DNA from: Clostridiales bacterium
GTDB lineage: Bacteria; Bacillota; Clostridia; Oscillospirales; Oscillospiraceae
NCBI GenBank assembly: GCA_012523085.1
Contig: JAAYJC010000080.1
Span: forward strand, 1 to 62,475
Length of the DNA: 62,475 bases
Reading direction: 5' to 3'
The first letter of the stretch is position 1; each line of letters starts with the position of its first letter. Shown here piece after piece: positions 42,500 to 51,836 of the stretch. The translations under genes were made by a program, and so were the position numbers. A model generated the notes under the pieces. The model was given only the letters and a program-made list of their open reading frames with translations, made no database searches and had not been told where the DNA came from.

Positions 42500-43573
42500 A
42501 TGAGCTTTATTTCGGAAATCGGTTCTTCGCCGTTAAACGGTAAAGTCTTGGGCGGCACGGAAACCCACGCGTCTCATAGCGCGGCGCAGTCCGCAGGCGG
42601 GCAGGATCAGTCCGGCTCATTTTCGCAGATATTCGCAGCGGCTCTTCAGCGAAGCACACAGAGTGACCTATCTTCGGCGTATGCCTCTTTTGGCTATCAA
42701 TCGGCCGGGCGCATGACGGATCCGGCGGCAACGATGGAAGGCCTTCTGCAAAGCGCGATGGGCAGCGGTGAAATTTCGGAGATTGAAACCGCACTGTTCA
42801 TGCTCTGCAGTCTGATGCAGTCGGGCGGGGACAACGGATTCAATCCGGTTTTGGATATTCTGGCAACATTGCTTTCGGGACTGAAAACAGGAAAAGACGA
42901 ACTGAAAAAATCGGTGCTGGGTTCCGAATTTTCACCCTATGTCCTCAGCGTGATCGACACCGGCGTTTTCAAATCACCAATTCCGCCTGTGTTGTCCGAA
43001 ACCGGTGCAGCCATTGTACCGGAAGAGGCATGGAAGCCGGTTTCTCCCGCGTTTGTCAGCAATGAGACAGACAGGAGCCCCGAAAGACTCAGACAGGTCA
43101 TCGACCAGTTCGGGGTTGAAACGTCAATACGGTATCAGCCGTATAAACGTGGCGGCGATACCTATTGCAACATTTTTCTTTGGGATGTGACAAGTGCGTT
43201 GGGCTGTGAAATTCCGCATTTTGTCGATCCGGATACCGGACTTCCCCGCCGGTACCCCGACATCAAGGGCGCCGTCGAGCTCAACGCAGTCGCGACAGAG
43301 GACTGGCTTGTGCGATACGGACCCAAATTTGGTTGGCGGGAGGTCAATGCTCTGACCGCGCAGAATTACGCAAATCAAGGAAAACCTGCTGTGACGACCG
43401 CTGGGGACATCGGTCATGTTCAGGTTGTTTGCCCTTCCGGGGACTATAATTATGATCCGGTCAGAGGCGTAACAGTTGCCCAGTCGGGCGCCAGAAATAC
43501 GGGGTATGCCTATTTGTCCGGCGTCTACAGCGGCAGCGTCATGAATAAGGTTCGCTATTTTGTTCACGAATAA
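42500..43573 (+). CDS. Flagellar-locus cell-wall hydrolase-like protein
   Basis: 357 residues from ATG 42500 (GGAGG five bases upstream, supplied by the repeated leader). N-terminal 200 residues: Ser/Gly/Gln-rich, then helical. The C-terminal domain has TYCNIFLWDVTSALGCEIPH, VELNAVATEDWLVRYGPKFG, AQNYANQGKPAVTT and GHVQVV, resembling Cys/His peptidoglycan hydrolases of the CHAP/NlpC type (Cys near 230, His near 310). It probably opens the wall for the flagellum, as FlgJ does elsewhere. No signal peptide; export by the flagellar apparatus is inference. Confidence 0.6.
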   Translation: MSFISEIGSSPLNGKVLGGTETHASHSAAQSAGGQDQSGSFSQIFAAALQRSTQSDLSSAYASFGYQSAGRMTDPAATMEGLLQSAMGSGEISEIETALFMLCSLMQSGGDNGFNPVLDILATLLSGLKTGKDELKKSVLGSEFSPYVLSVIDTGVFKSPIPPVLSETGAAIVPEEAWKPVSPAFVSNETDRSPERLRQVIDQFGVETSIRYQPYKRGGDTYCNIFLWDVTSALGCEIPHFVDPDTGLPRRYPDIKGAVELNAVATEDWLVRYGPKFGWREVNALTAQNYANQGKPAVTTAGDIGHVQVVCPSGDYNYDPVRGVTVAQSGARNTGYAYLSGVYSGSVMNKVRYFVHE

Positions 43574-43613
43574 GAAAGAAAGCAAAGCGTGCGTAAAAAA
43601 AGATGAAATAATA

Positions 43614-43640
43614 TAAAGGAATATGAAAAAAATCCGAATA
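43614..43640 (+). promoter_or_regulatory. Possible sigma-28 promoter before fliD
   Basis: TAAA (43614-43617), a 15-base spacer and TCCGAATA (43633-43640), a partial match to GCCGATAA, about 80 bases before fliD. Confidence 0.3.
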
Positions 43641-43721
43641 GGATAATAGAGCCGGATGAAAGATATGGCTCATTTGGTTTACGGGAAATAATTTCTTCTT
43701 CGCGAAAGAAAGGTGATCGAG

Positions 43722-45260
43722 ATGGCGATTAATTCATTGGAACGGACAAGGCTGAGCGGCCTGTCGACAGGGTTTGATACCGAGGCTCTTGTTGAAAGCT
43801 TAATGCAGATAGAGCAGCTTAAGGTCAACCGCGAAATGCGCGCTTCGACTTTGCTTCAATGGAAGCAAGAAGCGCTTGCCGATATCGCAAACGACATCAA
43901 AACGTTTAAGCAAACGTATATGAGCGTCTTGAGTTCGTCAAACATGCTTTCGGCCGGTGTCTACAATGTGTATGACGTCACCGCATACGGGGTAAAAGAG
44001 AGTGCGGTTTCCGTCACGGCAAATGCCACCGCCATGATGGGCAGCCATACGATTAATCGTGTGGTTAACCTGGCTGAAGCGTCGAAGGCTGTCAGCAGTA
44101 CCGGCGTTTCGGAAGACGGGCAGCTTTCCGAAAGCAATTCGGCAATGCTGAAGAACCTGAATTTCTCCACCGACCTTTTATTTGAAGAAGGGCAGATCTC
44201 GTTTGCAATCAACGGGGAAACATTTACATTTAACGAAACCGATTCGCTGCAAAAGGTCATCAACACGGTGAATTCCAACACCAAGGCGGGCGTCATCATG
44301 AACTACAGCCGCCTTACGGATAAAATAACCCTCATGACCAAGGAGACCGGAGCGGATACTGCGATTACAATTGAAAATCTGACCGGCAATGCCTTTGGGG
44401 AATCAGGCGCTTTTAAAATTGGTACCGGCACGATCCAAAACGGAGAAAATGCCATTGTGATCATAGACGATATTGAGGTAGAGCGTTCGTCCAACAGCTT
44501 CACGATTGACGGGATATCCTATACATTAAACGAAGAAACCGGCGAGGGAGATACCATTCGCTTCAGTCTGACTCAAAATGTTGACGAGGCGGTAAATAAA
44601 ATCAAGTCCTTTATCGACAACTACAACAAGCTTGTCTCGAAGTTGGATGGTCTGCTTATTGAACGCAAATCAGCCGGTGAACGCAGTTATGCGCCGCTTA
44701 CGGAAGAAGAGAAGTCTTTGATGACCAAAGAGCAGATCGAGAAATGGGAAGGCATTGCTAAAAAAGGCCTTCTGTATAACGATTCTGCAATCAGAGGCAT
44801 GCTTGACAGTCTTCGAAAAGCGTTTTATGAGACGGTGGAGGACGCGGGAGTAGCGCCCGCCCAAATCGGGATTAAGACAGGAGACTGGAGAAACAAGGGG
44901 CAGATCGTCGTGGACGACACTGTGCTGAGAAAAGCTTTGGAAAAGGATTCACAGCAGGTCATGTCCATTTTTACAAACATCTCTAAATCCGATGACGCGG
45001 CGGTTTGCTATCGTGAGAACGGCCTTTTGACGCGCATCAGCAATATTATGGCAAGCTATGACAAAAGATCCGGCACAGCACGGGAAACGATAGAAGATTC
45101 ATTGCGGAAGCTCACGAATAAGATCGATACAATGGAAGACAAAATGTTTGAAATGGAAGAGAGATACTACAAGAAATTTGCCGCCATGGAAACCGCGATG
45201 TCTAACCTACAGGCGCAGAGCAACTGGCTTTCAAGCCTTTTACTCCCCACAGGAAAGTAA
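43722..45260 (+). CDS. fliD: Flagellar filament cap protein FliD
   Basis: About 512 residues; AAAGGTGATCGAG before ATG 43722. FliD_N motif RLSGLSTGFDTEALVESLMQ with coiled-coil N- and C-terminal ends (IEDSLRKLTNKIDTMEDKM, YYKKFAAMETAMSNLQAQS) and a central domain with repeated beta segments. It caps the growing filament outside the cell. Followed by fliS, its usual neighbour. Confidence 0.95.
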   Translation: MAINSLERTRLSGLSTGFDTEALVESLMQIEQLKVNREMRASTLLQWKQEALADIANDIKTFKQTYMSVLSSSNMLSAGVYNVYDVTAYGVKESAVSVTANATAMMGSHTINRVVNLAEASKAVSSTGVSEDGQLSESNSAMLKNLNFSTDLLFEEGQISFAINGETFTFNETDSLQKVINTVNSNTKAGVIMNYSRLTDKITLMTKETGADTAITIENLTGNAFGESGAFKIGTGTIQNGENAIVIIDDIEVERSSNSFTIDGISYTLNEETGEGDTIRFSLTQNVDEAVNKIKSFIDNYNKLVSKLDGLLIERKSAGERSYAPLTEEEKSLMTKEQIEKWEGIAKKGLLYNDSAIRGMLDSLRKAFYETVEDAGVAPAQIGIKTGDWRNKGQIVVDDTVLRKALEKDSQQVMSIFTNISKSDDAAVCYRENGLLTRISNIMASYDKRSGTARETIEDSLRKLTNKIDTMEDKMFEMEERYYKKFAAMETAMSNLQAQSNWLSSLLLPTGK

Positions 45261-45302
45261 ATAGCGGACTGTCCGAACCGAATGAAATAAAGGAGTAGTT
45301 CA

Positions 45303-45734
45303 ATGCAGCCTTTAATGATGGCAAACATAAATGATGTGTACCGCAAGCAGGGTGTTTTGACGGCAAGTCCGATTGAATTGATCGTCATGCTGTATGACGG
45401 GCTAAAAAAAGACTTGCTGCTGACGCAGATGGCAATAAAAAACAAGAATATGGAAACGGCGCACAAAAAGCTGATTAACGCGCAGGATATTGTATCCGAG
45501 CTGATCAATTCACTGGATTTCGGCTTTCCGATATCAAACGATCTTTTCGCGCTTTATGATTTCATGTTACGCACCCTGGAGGAAATCAACGCAAAAAAGG
45601 ACGCCGATCTGATCCCGGACCTGATGGAAATTGTCGATTCGCTCAAAGAAACCTGGAGGGAGGTTGCGGATATTCAAAGAAGCAAGCTCGCTTTGCAAAG
45701 CGATGAACAATTCGTCAAAGGCCGCGCCCGTTGA
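45303..45734 (+). CDS. fliS: Flagellin export chaperone FliS
   Basis: 143 residues: NDVYRKQGVLTASPIELIVM, LYDGLKKDLLLTQMAI and NAQDIVSELINSLDF are the FliS core. It binds flagellin in the cytoplasm before export. AAAGGAG precedes the ATG. Directly downstream of fliD. Confidence 0.96.
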   Translation: MQPLMMANINDVYRKQGVLTASPIELIVMLYDGLKKDLLLTQMAIKNKNMETAHKKLINAQDIVSELINSLDFGFPISNDLFALYDFMLRTLEEINAKKDADLIPDLMEIVDSLKETWREVADIQRSKLALQSDEQFVKGRAR

Positions 45735-45750
45735 GACGCGGCTTTTGATA

Positions 45751-45817
45751 AAAGACCACGGGTTTTGAAAAAGACCACGGACTTTGAAAAAGACCACGGA
45801 CTTTGAAAAAGACCGTT
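45751..45817. repeat. 19-bp tandem repeat, three and a half units
   Basis: Units containing GACCACGG-ACTTTGAAAAA start at about 45754, 45773 and 45792, with a partial fourth at 45811, exactly 19 bases apart. They fill the gap between fliS and the FlgN-like gene and run into that gene's start. Confidence 0.85.
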
Positions 45818-46343
45818 GGATAGTCTGAACCCCCTAAAACAGCTGCTGTTTGAAGCGGCGGAACGGACGGTCGCCATGATTAAACGCACTGATGAGACAT
45901 TTAAGGACATATGCGCTGCTTTGATAGAAACGGAAGCCCGGGCAAAAACATATCAGAGCCTGACCCGGGAACAGACCGGGATAATAGATACCGACGACAC
46001 CGACCGTCTCATTGAGAATATAAGGAAGCGTCAGTCTGTTATCGATGAAATAAACAAGCTGCAGGAAAAGGTAAAACCTTATCTGCAGCTGCATAATCAG
46101 GTTAAGTTTCAGGCGGAAAAAAACGATATAAGAACCGCGGAAATAGAAAACCTTCTTCAAAGCATTCGCGCTATTCTTGCCGACACGCAAAAAATCGACA
46201 TTCAAAACAGGAAAGCGGCAATGACGAAAATGAACCTGTACGGGTCAAAGGCAAGGCAGGTAAGCATAAGCAGGAAGAGCATCAAGCGGTATAATGGAGA
46301 CGAATTTTTCAGCGATCCTGTTTTCTTCGACGACAGGAAATGA
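45816..46343 (+). CDS. FlgN-like flagellar chaperone
   Basis: 175 residues, all helical and coiled coil (TETFKDICAALIETEARAK region; LIENIRKRQSVIDEINKLQE), ending in a basic tail. The pattern and place fit the FlgN chaperone for hook-filament junction proteins, or an FliT-like chaperone. The TTG start at 45816 has no clear ribosome site and lies at the end of the 19-bp repeats; the Met at residue 21 is an alternative. Confidence 0.5.
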   Translation: MDSLNPLKQLLFEAAERTVAMIKRTDETFKDICAALIETEARAKTYQSLTREQTGIIDTDDTDRLIENIRKRQSVIDEINKLQEKVKPYLQLHNQVKFQAEKNDIRTAEIENLLQSIRAILADTQKIDIQNRKAAMTKMNLYGSKARQVSISRKSIKRYNGDEFFSDPVFFDDRK

Positions 46344-46376
46344 TTCACCAATCGAGCTAAAAGGAATGACCGACCC

Positions 46377-46829
46377 GTGAAAATTCAGACCATTAAACGA
46401 TCGGAGGACGGCATTAAGAGTACCCATGACATAGGGGTGCAGGGAAATCCGGCCTATAAACCACAGGTCTTCAAAAGGACCCTGACCGACTTATCGACTC
46501 AGAAACACCGGGAGCATTTGCAGTTTTTGTCAAAGGAGATAGACGATCAGGGAGCAAAGCTTGCCGCAAAAGCCGATATCAGGGAATATGAGCAGTATAG
46601 AAAGCTGATCAGGGCGTTCATTGAGGAAATTGTGAGCAACGGATACGCATTTACGAAAGAAAGCTCATACCGGTCCGGCGGACGGCACAAATATATAGCG
46701 GTGATTAAAACAATTGATGAAAAACTTGACGCCCTGGCAAAGGATGTACTCAGCGCGCAGGCGGAGAATATTGCAATCGCCGGCAAGATCGACGATATCA
46801 GAGGGCTGATACTGGATATGCTGTTATAA
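46377..46829 (+). CDS. YaaR/DUF327 family protein
   Basis: 150 residues from GTG 46377 (AAAGGA upstream). It carries YaaR-family stretches KEIDDQGAKLAAKADIREYE, YRKLIRAFIEEIVSNGYAF and YIAVIKTIDEKLDALAKDVL. Helical, cytoplasmic, often found in flagellar operons of Clostridia; function unknown. Confidence 0.8.
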   Translation: MKIQTIKRSEDGIKSTHDIGVQGNPAYKPQVFKRTLTDLSTQKHREHLQFLSKEIDDQGAKLAAKADIREYEQYRKLIRAFIEEIVSNGYAFTKESSYRSGGRHKYIAVIKTIDEKLDALAKDVLSAQAENIAIAGKIDDIRGLILDMLL

Positions 46830-46884
46830 CAGGGTCAAACGGTTACTTTGCATAAACAGTTTTATAATGATTAAAGAAAGAGTG

Positions 46885-47364
46885 ATGGCAGTGCAGGCGT
46901 ACGTCTCAACAGAAATTATTGACGAGGATTCGATGCGCGGGAAATATATGTGTTTTTCGATTAAAGACGGCGATTATGGCATTGAGATCAGCTATGTAAC
47001 CGAAATTATCGAGGTCCAGGAAATGACGCCCGTTCCGAAAACACATGCGTATGTCAAAGGAATCACCAATCTACGCGGTACGATCGTACCCGTTATCGAC
47101 ATGCGCCTGCGTTTCGGTTATGATGAAATTGCCTATACCGACAGAACGTGTATCATCGTGCTGAGTATGGACGGCGCTGATATCGGCATCATTGTTGACG
47201 AGGTTCAGGAGGTTATGGAAATAGGCGACAACGACATCCAGCCGCCCCCCAAGCTCGGCAGCGAATCGATCAGCCACAGCTTTATTAAAGCAATAGGCGT
47301 TTCCGGTGACGATGTCAGGCAGATTATAGATATCAACAGGATATTTGAGGTAAATGATTATTAG
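46885..47364 (+). CDS. cheW: Chemotaxis coupling protein CheW
   Basis: 159 residues from ATG 46885. The CheW fold begins MRGKYMCFSIKDGDYGIEIS, followed by VTEIIEVQEMTPVP, YVKGITNLRGTIVPVIDMR and IIVDEVQEVMEI. It links receptors to CheA. It is encoded 3.5 kb from cheA on the other strand, followed by cheR and cheB. Confidence 0.97.
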   Translation: MAVQAYVSTEIIDEDSMRGKYMCFSIKDGDYGIEISYVTEIIEVQEMTPVPKTHAYVKGITNLRGTIVPVIDMRLRFGYDEIAYTDRTCIIVLSMDGADIGIIVDEVQEVMEIGDNDIQPPPKLGSESISHSFIKAIGVSGDDVRQIIDINRIFEVNDY

Positions 47365-47375
47365 CCGGTTTCTAA

Positions 47376-48218
47376 ATGACAAAACCCGCTCTGAAGGGTG
47401 GCAGGGTCTTGAACATTGATGACAGCGATTTTCATCGGTTGAAAAGCTATATGCAGAATAATTTCGGACTGAATCTCGAAAAAAAGCGCATTTTAATCGA
47501 GGGTCGCCTGAGCAATACGGTTACGCTGGCCGGATTTGATAATTTCACCGATTATCTGGATGATGTATTCAGCGACAAAAGCGGGGTGAAGATTGACAGC
47601 CTGATTTCGAGACTGACGACCAACTATACCTATTTCATGCGAGAAGAGGCCCATTACCGGTTTATGACGCAGACAGCGCTGCCTGAATGGGTCAAGAAGA
47701 TTAAAGACCGTGATCTGCGCACATGGAGCGCGGGCTGTTCGTCGGGCGAAGAACCGTATACGATTGCGATGATGCTGGATGAGTTTTTCGGTCTTTCGAA
47801 AAAAGGATGGGATACGACAATTCTGGCCACCGACATCTCACCGAAGGTACTGGCTGCGGCAAAAGAGGGCATCTATCCCCGGGATCATCTGGAGCGTCTG
47901 CCGCCGGGATGGAAAGACCGATATTTCATGGCGGCGGATCACGGCCGGTGGAAGATAAAGCCCTTTCTCGCAAAAGAAGTGATTTTCAGCCAGTTCAATC
48001 TGATGGGCAGCTTCCATATGTTCAGACGGAAATTTCATATTATTTTCTGCCGTAACGTCATGATTTATTTCAAAGACAAAACAAAAGCCGAGCTTGCCGC
48101 GAAATTTTATGAGGTTTTAGAACCGGGCGGTTATTTGTTCATCGGTCTGAGCGAGACTTTGTCGGGCGTCAACAGCAATTTTGTTCAGATGTCGCCTTCT
48201 ATTTATAAAAAACAATAA
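47376..48218 (+). CDS. cheR: Chemoreceptor methyltransferase CheR
   Basis: 280 residues, or 269 if TTG 47409 (after GGGTGGCAGGG) is used instead of ATG 47376, which has no ribosome site. N-terminal helical domain, then SAM-binding WSAGCSSGEEPYTIAM and ILATDISPKVLAAAKEGIYP, and FCRNVMIYFKDKTKAE. It methylates receptor glutamates. Works with CheB, encoded next. Confidence 0.96.
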   Translation: MTKPALKGGRVLNIDDSDFHRLKSYMQNNFGLNLEKKRILIEGRLSNTVTLAGFDNFTDYLDDVFSDKSGVKIDSLISRLTTNYTYFMREEAHYRFMTQTALPEWVKKIKDRDLRTWSAGCSSGEEPYTIAMMLDEFFGLSKKGWDTTILATDISPKVLAAAKEGIYPRDHLERLPPGWKDRYFMAADHGRWKIKPFLAKEVIFSQFNLMGSFHMFRRKFHIIFCRNVMIYFKDKTKAELAAKFYEVLEPGGYLFIGLSETLSGVNSNFVQMSPSIYKKQ

Positions 48219-48289
48219 GCTCGAATACGGGCAGACACCGGCGGATGCCGGGCTTACGACGGTTCGCAAACCGGCGCATGGAGCATGAT

Positions 48290-49321
48290 ATGCCGAATAA
48301 AAAAACATTAAGAGTGGTGCTGGCACAGCCGGCCGCTCAAACACTCCCCGAGGCGGCGGAGGTAATCTCCGCCGATCCGGGCATTCATCTGATAGAGATC
48401 GGGGATCCGCCGGAGACTTTATGGAGGCAGGTCATCACCTACTCTCCGGATATTACGGTGATTTTCGCACCGGTTTTTGGAGAAAGAGAACTGCGCAGCG
48501 TAAGCCATATTTTGCGGGGCGTGTATTCGCGTATTCTTTTGATTACCGATGAATCGTATGTCCACAAGGTGCCGCAGGACGCAAAGATTGAGATTATCAG
48601 GCTGAACAAATCCGGAGGATCGAAGAAAGCTCTTGCGGAGAGCATTTTAGCCCGGATTTTAGCAATCGGGCCGCTGAAGAAACCGGGTGACATAAAACCG
48701 GGCTCTGAAAATCAACCGGCCGCCGTGCCGGATTCCGATACCCGAATGATGAAGTATCTGATCGCTATCGGCGCTTCGACAGGCGGGACTGAAGCGCTCG
48801 CGCAGCTTTTTCGTCTTCTGCCCGAAAATATACCCGGTATCGTGGTGGTACAGCATATGCCGCCGGTATTCACTAAAATGTACGCGGAGCGGCTCAATAA
48901 GGAACTCCCTTTTACTGTGGCCGAAGCAGGCGACAATGAGCTGATAAAACCGCGCTGTATCTATATTGCACCGGGCGACCGGCATCTGACCGTCAAAAAG
49001 CGCGGATCGACCTATTTCACTGTTTTGGGCGGTACGGATAAAGTAAGCGGTCACTGTCCGTCAGTGGATGTATTATTTAAATCGGTCGCCAATGAAGCGG
49101 GAAAGCGGTCTGTCGGCATCATTTTGACCGGAATGGGTGCGGACGGCGCGCAGGGGCTCCTTCAAATGCGGCAAAAAGGCGCCTATACCATCGGTCAGGA
49201 CGAGGCGAGCAGCGTCGTTTACGGGATGCCGAAGAAAGCGTACGAGTACGGAGCCGTTATCAGGCAGGCCGGTCTTGCCGATATTCCGAAGGCGCTCATT
49301 TCACATATTATGAACCAATAA
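48290..49321 (+). CDS. cheB: Chemoreceptor methylesterase CheB with degenerate receiver
   Basis: 343 residues from ATG 48290 (GGAG six bases upstream). The C-terminal esterase domain is complete: Ser in IGASTGGTEALAQL, His in VVVQHMPPVFTKMY, Asp in ILTGMGADGAQGLL. The N-terminal 110 residues have the length of a receiver but lack the phosphoacceptor Asp; the strand that should carry it reads ITVIFAPVFGE. So phosphorylation by CheA is unlikely. It removes methyl groups from or deamidates receptors. Confidence 0.92.
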   Translation: MPNKKTLRVVLAQPAAQTLPEAAEVISADPGIHLIEIGDPPETLWRQVITYSPDITVIFAPVFGERELRSVSHILRGVYSRILLITDESYVHKVPQDAKIEIIRLNKSGGSKKALAESILARILAIGPLKKPGDIKPGSENQPAAVPDSDTRMMKYLIAIGASTGGTEALAQLFRLLPENIPGIVVVQHMPPVFTKMYAERLNKELPFTVAEAGDNELIKPRCIYIAPGDRHLTVKKRGSTYFTVLGGTDKVSGHCPSVDVLFKSVANEAGKRSVGIILTGMGADGAQGLLQMRQKGAYTIGQDEASSVVYGMPKKAYEYGAVIRQAGLADIPKALISHIMNQ

Positions 49322-49473
49322 AGAGGTAAGCTGACCGCTTCGGCCTTTAACAAACGGCTGATGAAATTCGTCCGTTACGGTATAAAAAAACCCCAATGCC
49401 TGCTGATATCATGATGCGTCTTAGCGACTTCAAGTGATATAGGACAAAGCTGAATCCGGCATGCGTAAAATCC

Positions 49474-50415
49474 CTACAGCATCATGGCAAATTCAATTTC
49501 ATGATGTATGGGGATATTATTCTGGCCGACAAGGGGGATTTCAGGCTTTGTCAGACGCTCATAATCGATCGCGCCGCGGTTGATGCCCATAAGCTCGAAG
49601 CCGCGTTTCTGGTAAAAGCCGATTGCGTTGAGGTTGTCATTGGTCGTGAGAAGCCGGAGCAGCCTGCATCCGGCTTTTTTTGCCGATTCCGAAACCGTTT
49701 CGATAAGCGCCGTACCAATACCCTTTTTTTCTTGAACACTGTCCAATGAAGTAATCTCGCAGATGTCGTTTCTGATGATATACGTGATAAGTCCTTTGAT
49801 TTCATGTCCGGCCTCATCGAAAGCCGCGAAGCCGTCAACAGCGGTCATATCTATTTTTTCGCCGCGAATCATCATGGTATCCGAATACCAGTGTTTGATG
49901 ATAAAAGCGGTAACAAGCTCCCTTATGGATAAATCGATAGGTTTTATCGTTATTTTCGGTGAAAGGAGCTCTGACGCGAATTGCCTGAGAATGGCGTCCG
50001 CCGGAGGTGATAGATTTTCCGGCAGGCAGCCGGGGTCAAAGAAACGCAAAGATGAAACCTCGTCCGCATCCGGCTTTAGTTGCCCGGTATAATCGCTGCA
50101 GACATAAACAATATCAATAATGGAAACCTCGTCATTGTTCGGATAGACATAATGCTGCCCGGGTCCCGAAAACACGCCGTATAATGAAAGCTTTAACGCG
50201 CTCAGTCCCGTTTCCTCATAAAGTTCGCGCCTTGCCGCCTCTTCAACCGGCTCGTCCGGCTCCACACTCCCGCCGGCATAACACCAGCAGGCATTGTCTT
50301 TTCTCAGCTGCAGCAAAATCTGATTGCTATCGTTGACGACAATGACACTCGCCCCGCACAGCAAAATAAGATCGTGCCCGACGCGTTTTCTGATGGTTTT
50401 GACATAATCCGTCAT
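49474..50415 (-). CDS. NUDIX hydrolase-GNAT acetyltransferase fusion
   Basis: 313 residues after AAGGTGGGGG. Residues about 15-150 are a NUDIX domain (box GGSVEPDEPVEEAARRELYE followed by ETG); residues about 160-285 are a GNAT domain (SLDSVQEKKGIGTALIETV, NAIGFYQKRGFELMGIN). The domain order is the reverse of the fusion at 14275-15294, and the NUDIX halves are alike (YGVFSGPGQHYVYPNNDEV here, LGVFSGKDTHYIYPNGDEV there). Substrates unknown. It lies 30 bases upstream of nothing coupled: the next gene on this strand (M24) ends before it. Confidence 0.85.
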   Translation of the reverse strand: MTDYVKTIRKRVGHDLILLCGASVIVVNDSNQILLQLRKDNACWCYAGGSVEPDEPVEEAARRELYEETGLSALKLSLYGVFSGPGQHYVYPNNDEVSIIDIVYVCSDYTGQLKPDADEVSSLRFFDPGCLPENLSPPADAILRQFASELLSPKITIKPIDLSIRELVTAFIIKHWYSDTMMIRGEKIDMTAVDGFAAFDEAGHEIKGLITYIIRNDICEITSLDSVQEKKGIGTALIETVSESAKKAGCRLLRLLTTNDNLNAIGFYQKRGFELMGINRGAIDYERLTKPEIPLVGQNNIPIHHEIEFAMML

Positions 50416-50445
50416 ACGCCCCCACCTTTACTTTTTAAATGCCAA

Positions 50446-51630
50446 TCAAACGACAATGATCTCCCTCGGGCCGCCCGTGATGCATCTGCCGCCGTCGGGC
50501 GTTACGATATAGGTATCCTCAACGCCGACCATGCCCTCTCCCTCGACACCTTTTTTCGGCTCAAGCGCTATGACCATGTTTTCTGCAAGCGGACGGTCAA
50601 AGCCCTGGGCAATCACAGGCGTCTCATCCACATTTAGACCGATTCCATGCCCAAGAAATCTAACCTGACGGTTTTTATACCCCAGGAAATTGATTTTCTG
50701 CTTATCGTCTAGCCGGTCCATGATATCTGTATAGATTTTGGATGGCACCTCGCCCGGACGCAAACGTTCCGCGGTTCTCATCTGCACATCGATACAGGTC
50801 TGATGTGCGGCTGAGGCCGCTGGCGACGGTTTGGCTCCGAAGCTGTAAACCTGTGTTTTGTCGCTGTTATACCCGTTAATCCCGAAGCCGATGTCCACAA
50901 AGACCAGATCACCTTTTTTGAGCAGTTTATGAGGACTGCCCGCAACAGGCATCGCCGCGCCGTAACCGCGCGAACCGCCCGGTCCGTCAAAGTTTGTCGG
51001 AACCAGAGAGTTTGTCCCGAAGGCGAACTGGCCGATCATCATCTCGGACTGAAACCGCGAAAAGCGCGTGTAGCCGTGATATCCGAGCTTAAAAACCTGA
51101 TTGGCCACCTCTCCGACAAACGCCTGCTCGGACATGCCCTCCCGCAAAAGCCCCGGGATTGCCTCCTCCATCAAGATACGGTGCTTGTCGCCCGCCTGTT
51201 GCATATAATACAGCTCATAGGCCGATTTGACCGAGCGGACGTTCATCACGATGCTGTCAAGCGTGCCCGAGACGCGCATATTAAAGCTTTTTTTCAGCCG
51301 CTCGAGGACCGTATAGGTCAATATATCACCCTCGATATAGGTGTTCCCGAAAGGTCGGTCCTCGCTTTCTGCGGCCTGACGGTAGCTGTGCATTTGCCTG
51401 ATTCCGGATAAAGGCGATTCCTCCAGCGCCCGCTCAAAGCTGCGTTTGATGTAATACGAAAAGCTGCCGTCTTTCCTGATAATCAGCAGAGCGTCCTGGA
51501 TCGTACCGGTGAAATAGTACAGATTGACCTTGCCGACGATTAAAGCGGTCTCCCAGTCCGGCTTTTCAGCCGCCATAGCCGCAATGAATTTTTCTCGTCT
51601 GTCATGGAGCTCCCAAACGGTTAATTCCAA
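50446..51630 (-). CDS. M24 family metallopeptidase (Xaa-Pro peptidase-like)
   Basis: 394 residues, TTG start with GAGGG eight bases upstream. N-terminal creatinase-like domain, then the pita-bread fold with the five metal ligands in VDIGFGINGYNSDKTQVY (two Asp), GHGIGLNVDETPVI (His), ALEPKKG (Glu) and VGVEDTYIV (Glu). It is an aminopeptidase P or dipeptidase-like enzyme, or a creatinase-type hydrolase; cytoplasmic. It precedes the NUDIX-GNAT gene by 30 bases on the same strand, so the two may be one transcript. Confidence 0.88.
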   Translation of the reverse strand: MELTVWELHDRREKFIAAMAAEKPDWETALIVGKVNLYYFTGTIQDALLIIRKDGSFSYYIKRSFERALEESPLSGIRQMHSYRQAAESEDRPFGNTYIEGDILTYTVLERLKKSFNMRVSGTLDSIVMNVRSVKSAYELYYMQQAGDKHRILMEEAIPGLLREGMSEQAFVGEVANQVFKLGYHGYTRFSRFQSEMMIGQFAFGTNSLVPTNFDGPGGSRGYGAAMPVAGSPHKLLKKGDLVFVDIGFGINGYNSDKTQVYSFGAKPSPAASAAHQTCIDVQMRTAERLRPGEVPSKIYTDIMDRLDDKQKINFLGYKNRQVRFLGHGIGLNVDETPVIAQGFDRPLAENMVIALEPKKGVEGEGMVGVEDTYIVTPDGGRCITGGPREIIVV

Positions 51631-51770
51631 AGCATTCCCTCTTCTGCATTAATGTTAGTGATAATATAACATAAAAGAATAAAAATAACCATGTTGTGCA
51701 TAGTTTGGCAATATTAAAACAGTTCTTCGACTCAGTTCAAGAACTGTATTTTGTCATCCAATATAAACAG

Positions 51771-51814
51771 ACCTCGCTGCCATACCCTGTGCGGGTATAG
51801 GAACGAGGTTTTTA
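51771..51814. terminator. Terminator after the flavin oxidoreductase gene
   Basis: A two-part stem (ACCTCG 51771-51776 with CGAGGT 51804-51809; ATACCC 51782-51787 with GGGTAT 51793-51798) with T-rich flanks. A second small hairpin lies at 51720-51746. Confidence 0.65.
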
Positions 51815-51836
51815 TTTGTAATAGCTTAATATATCT

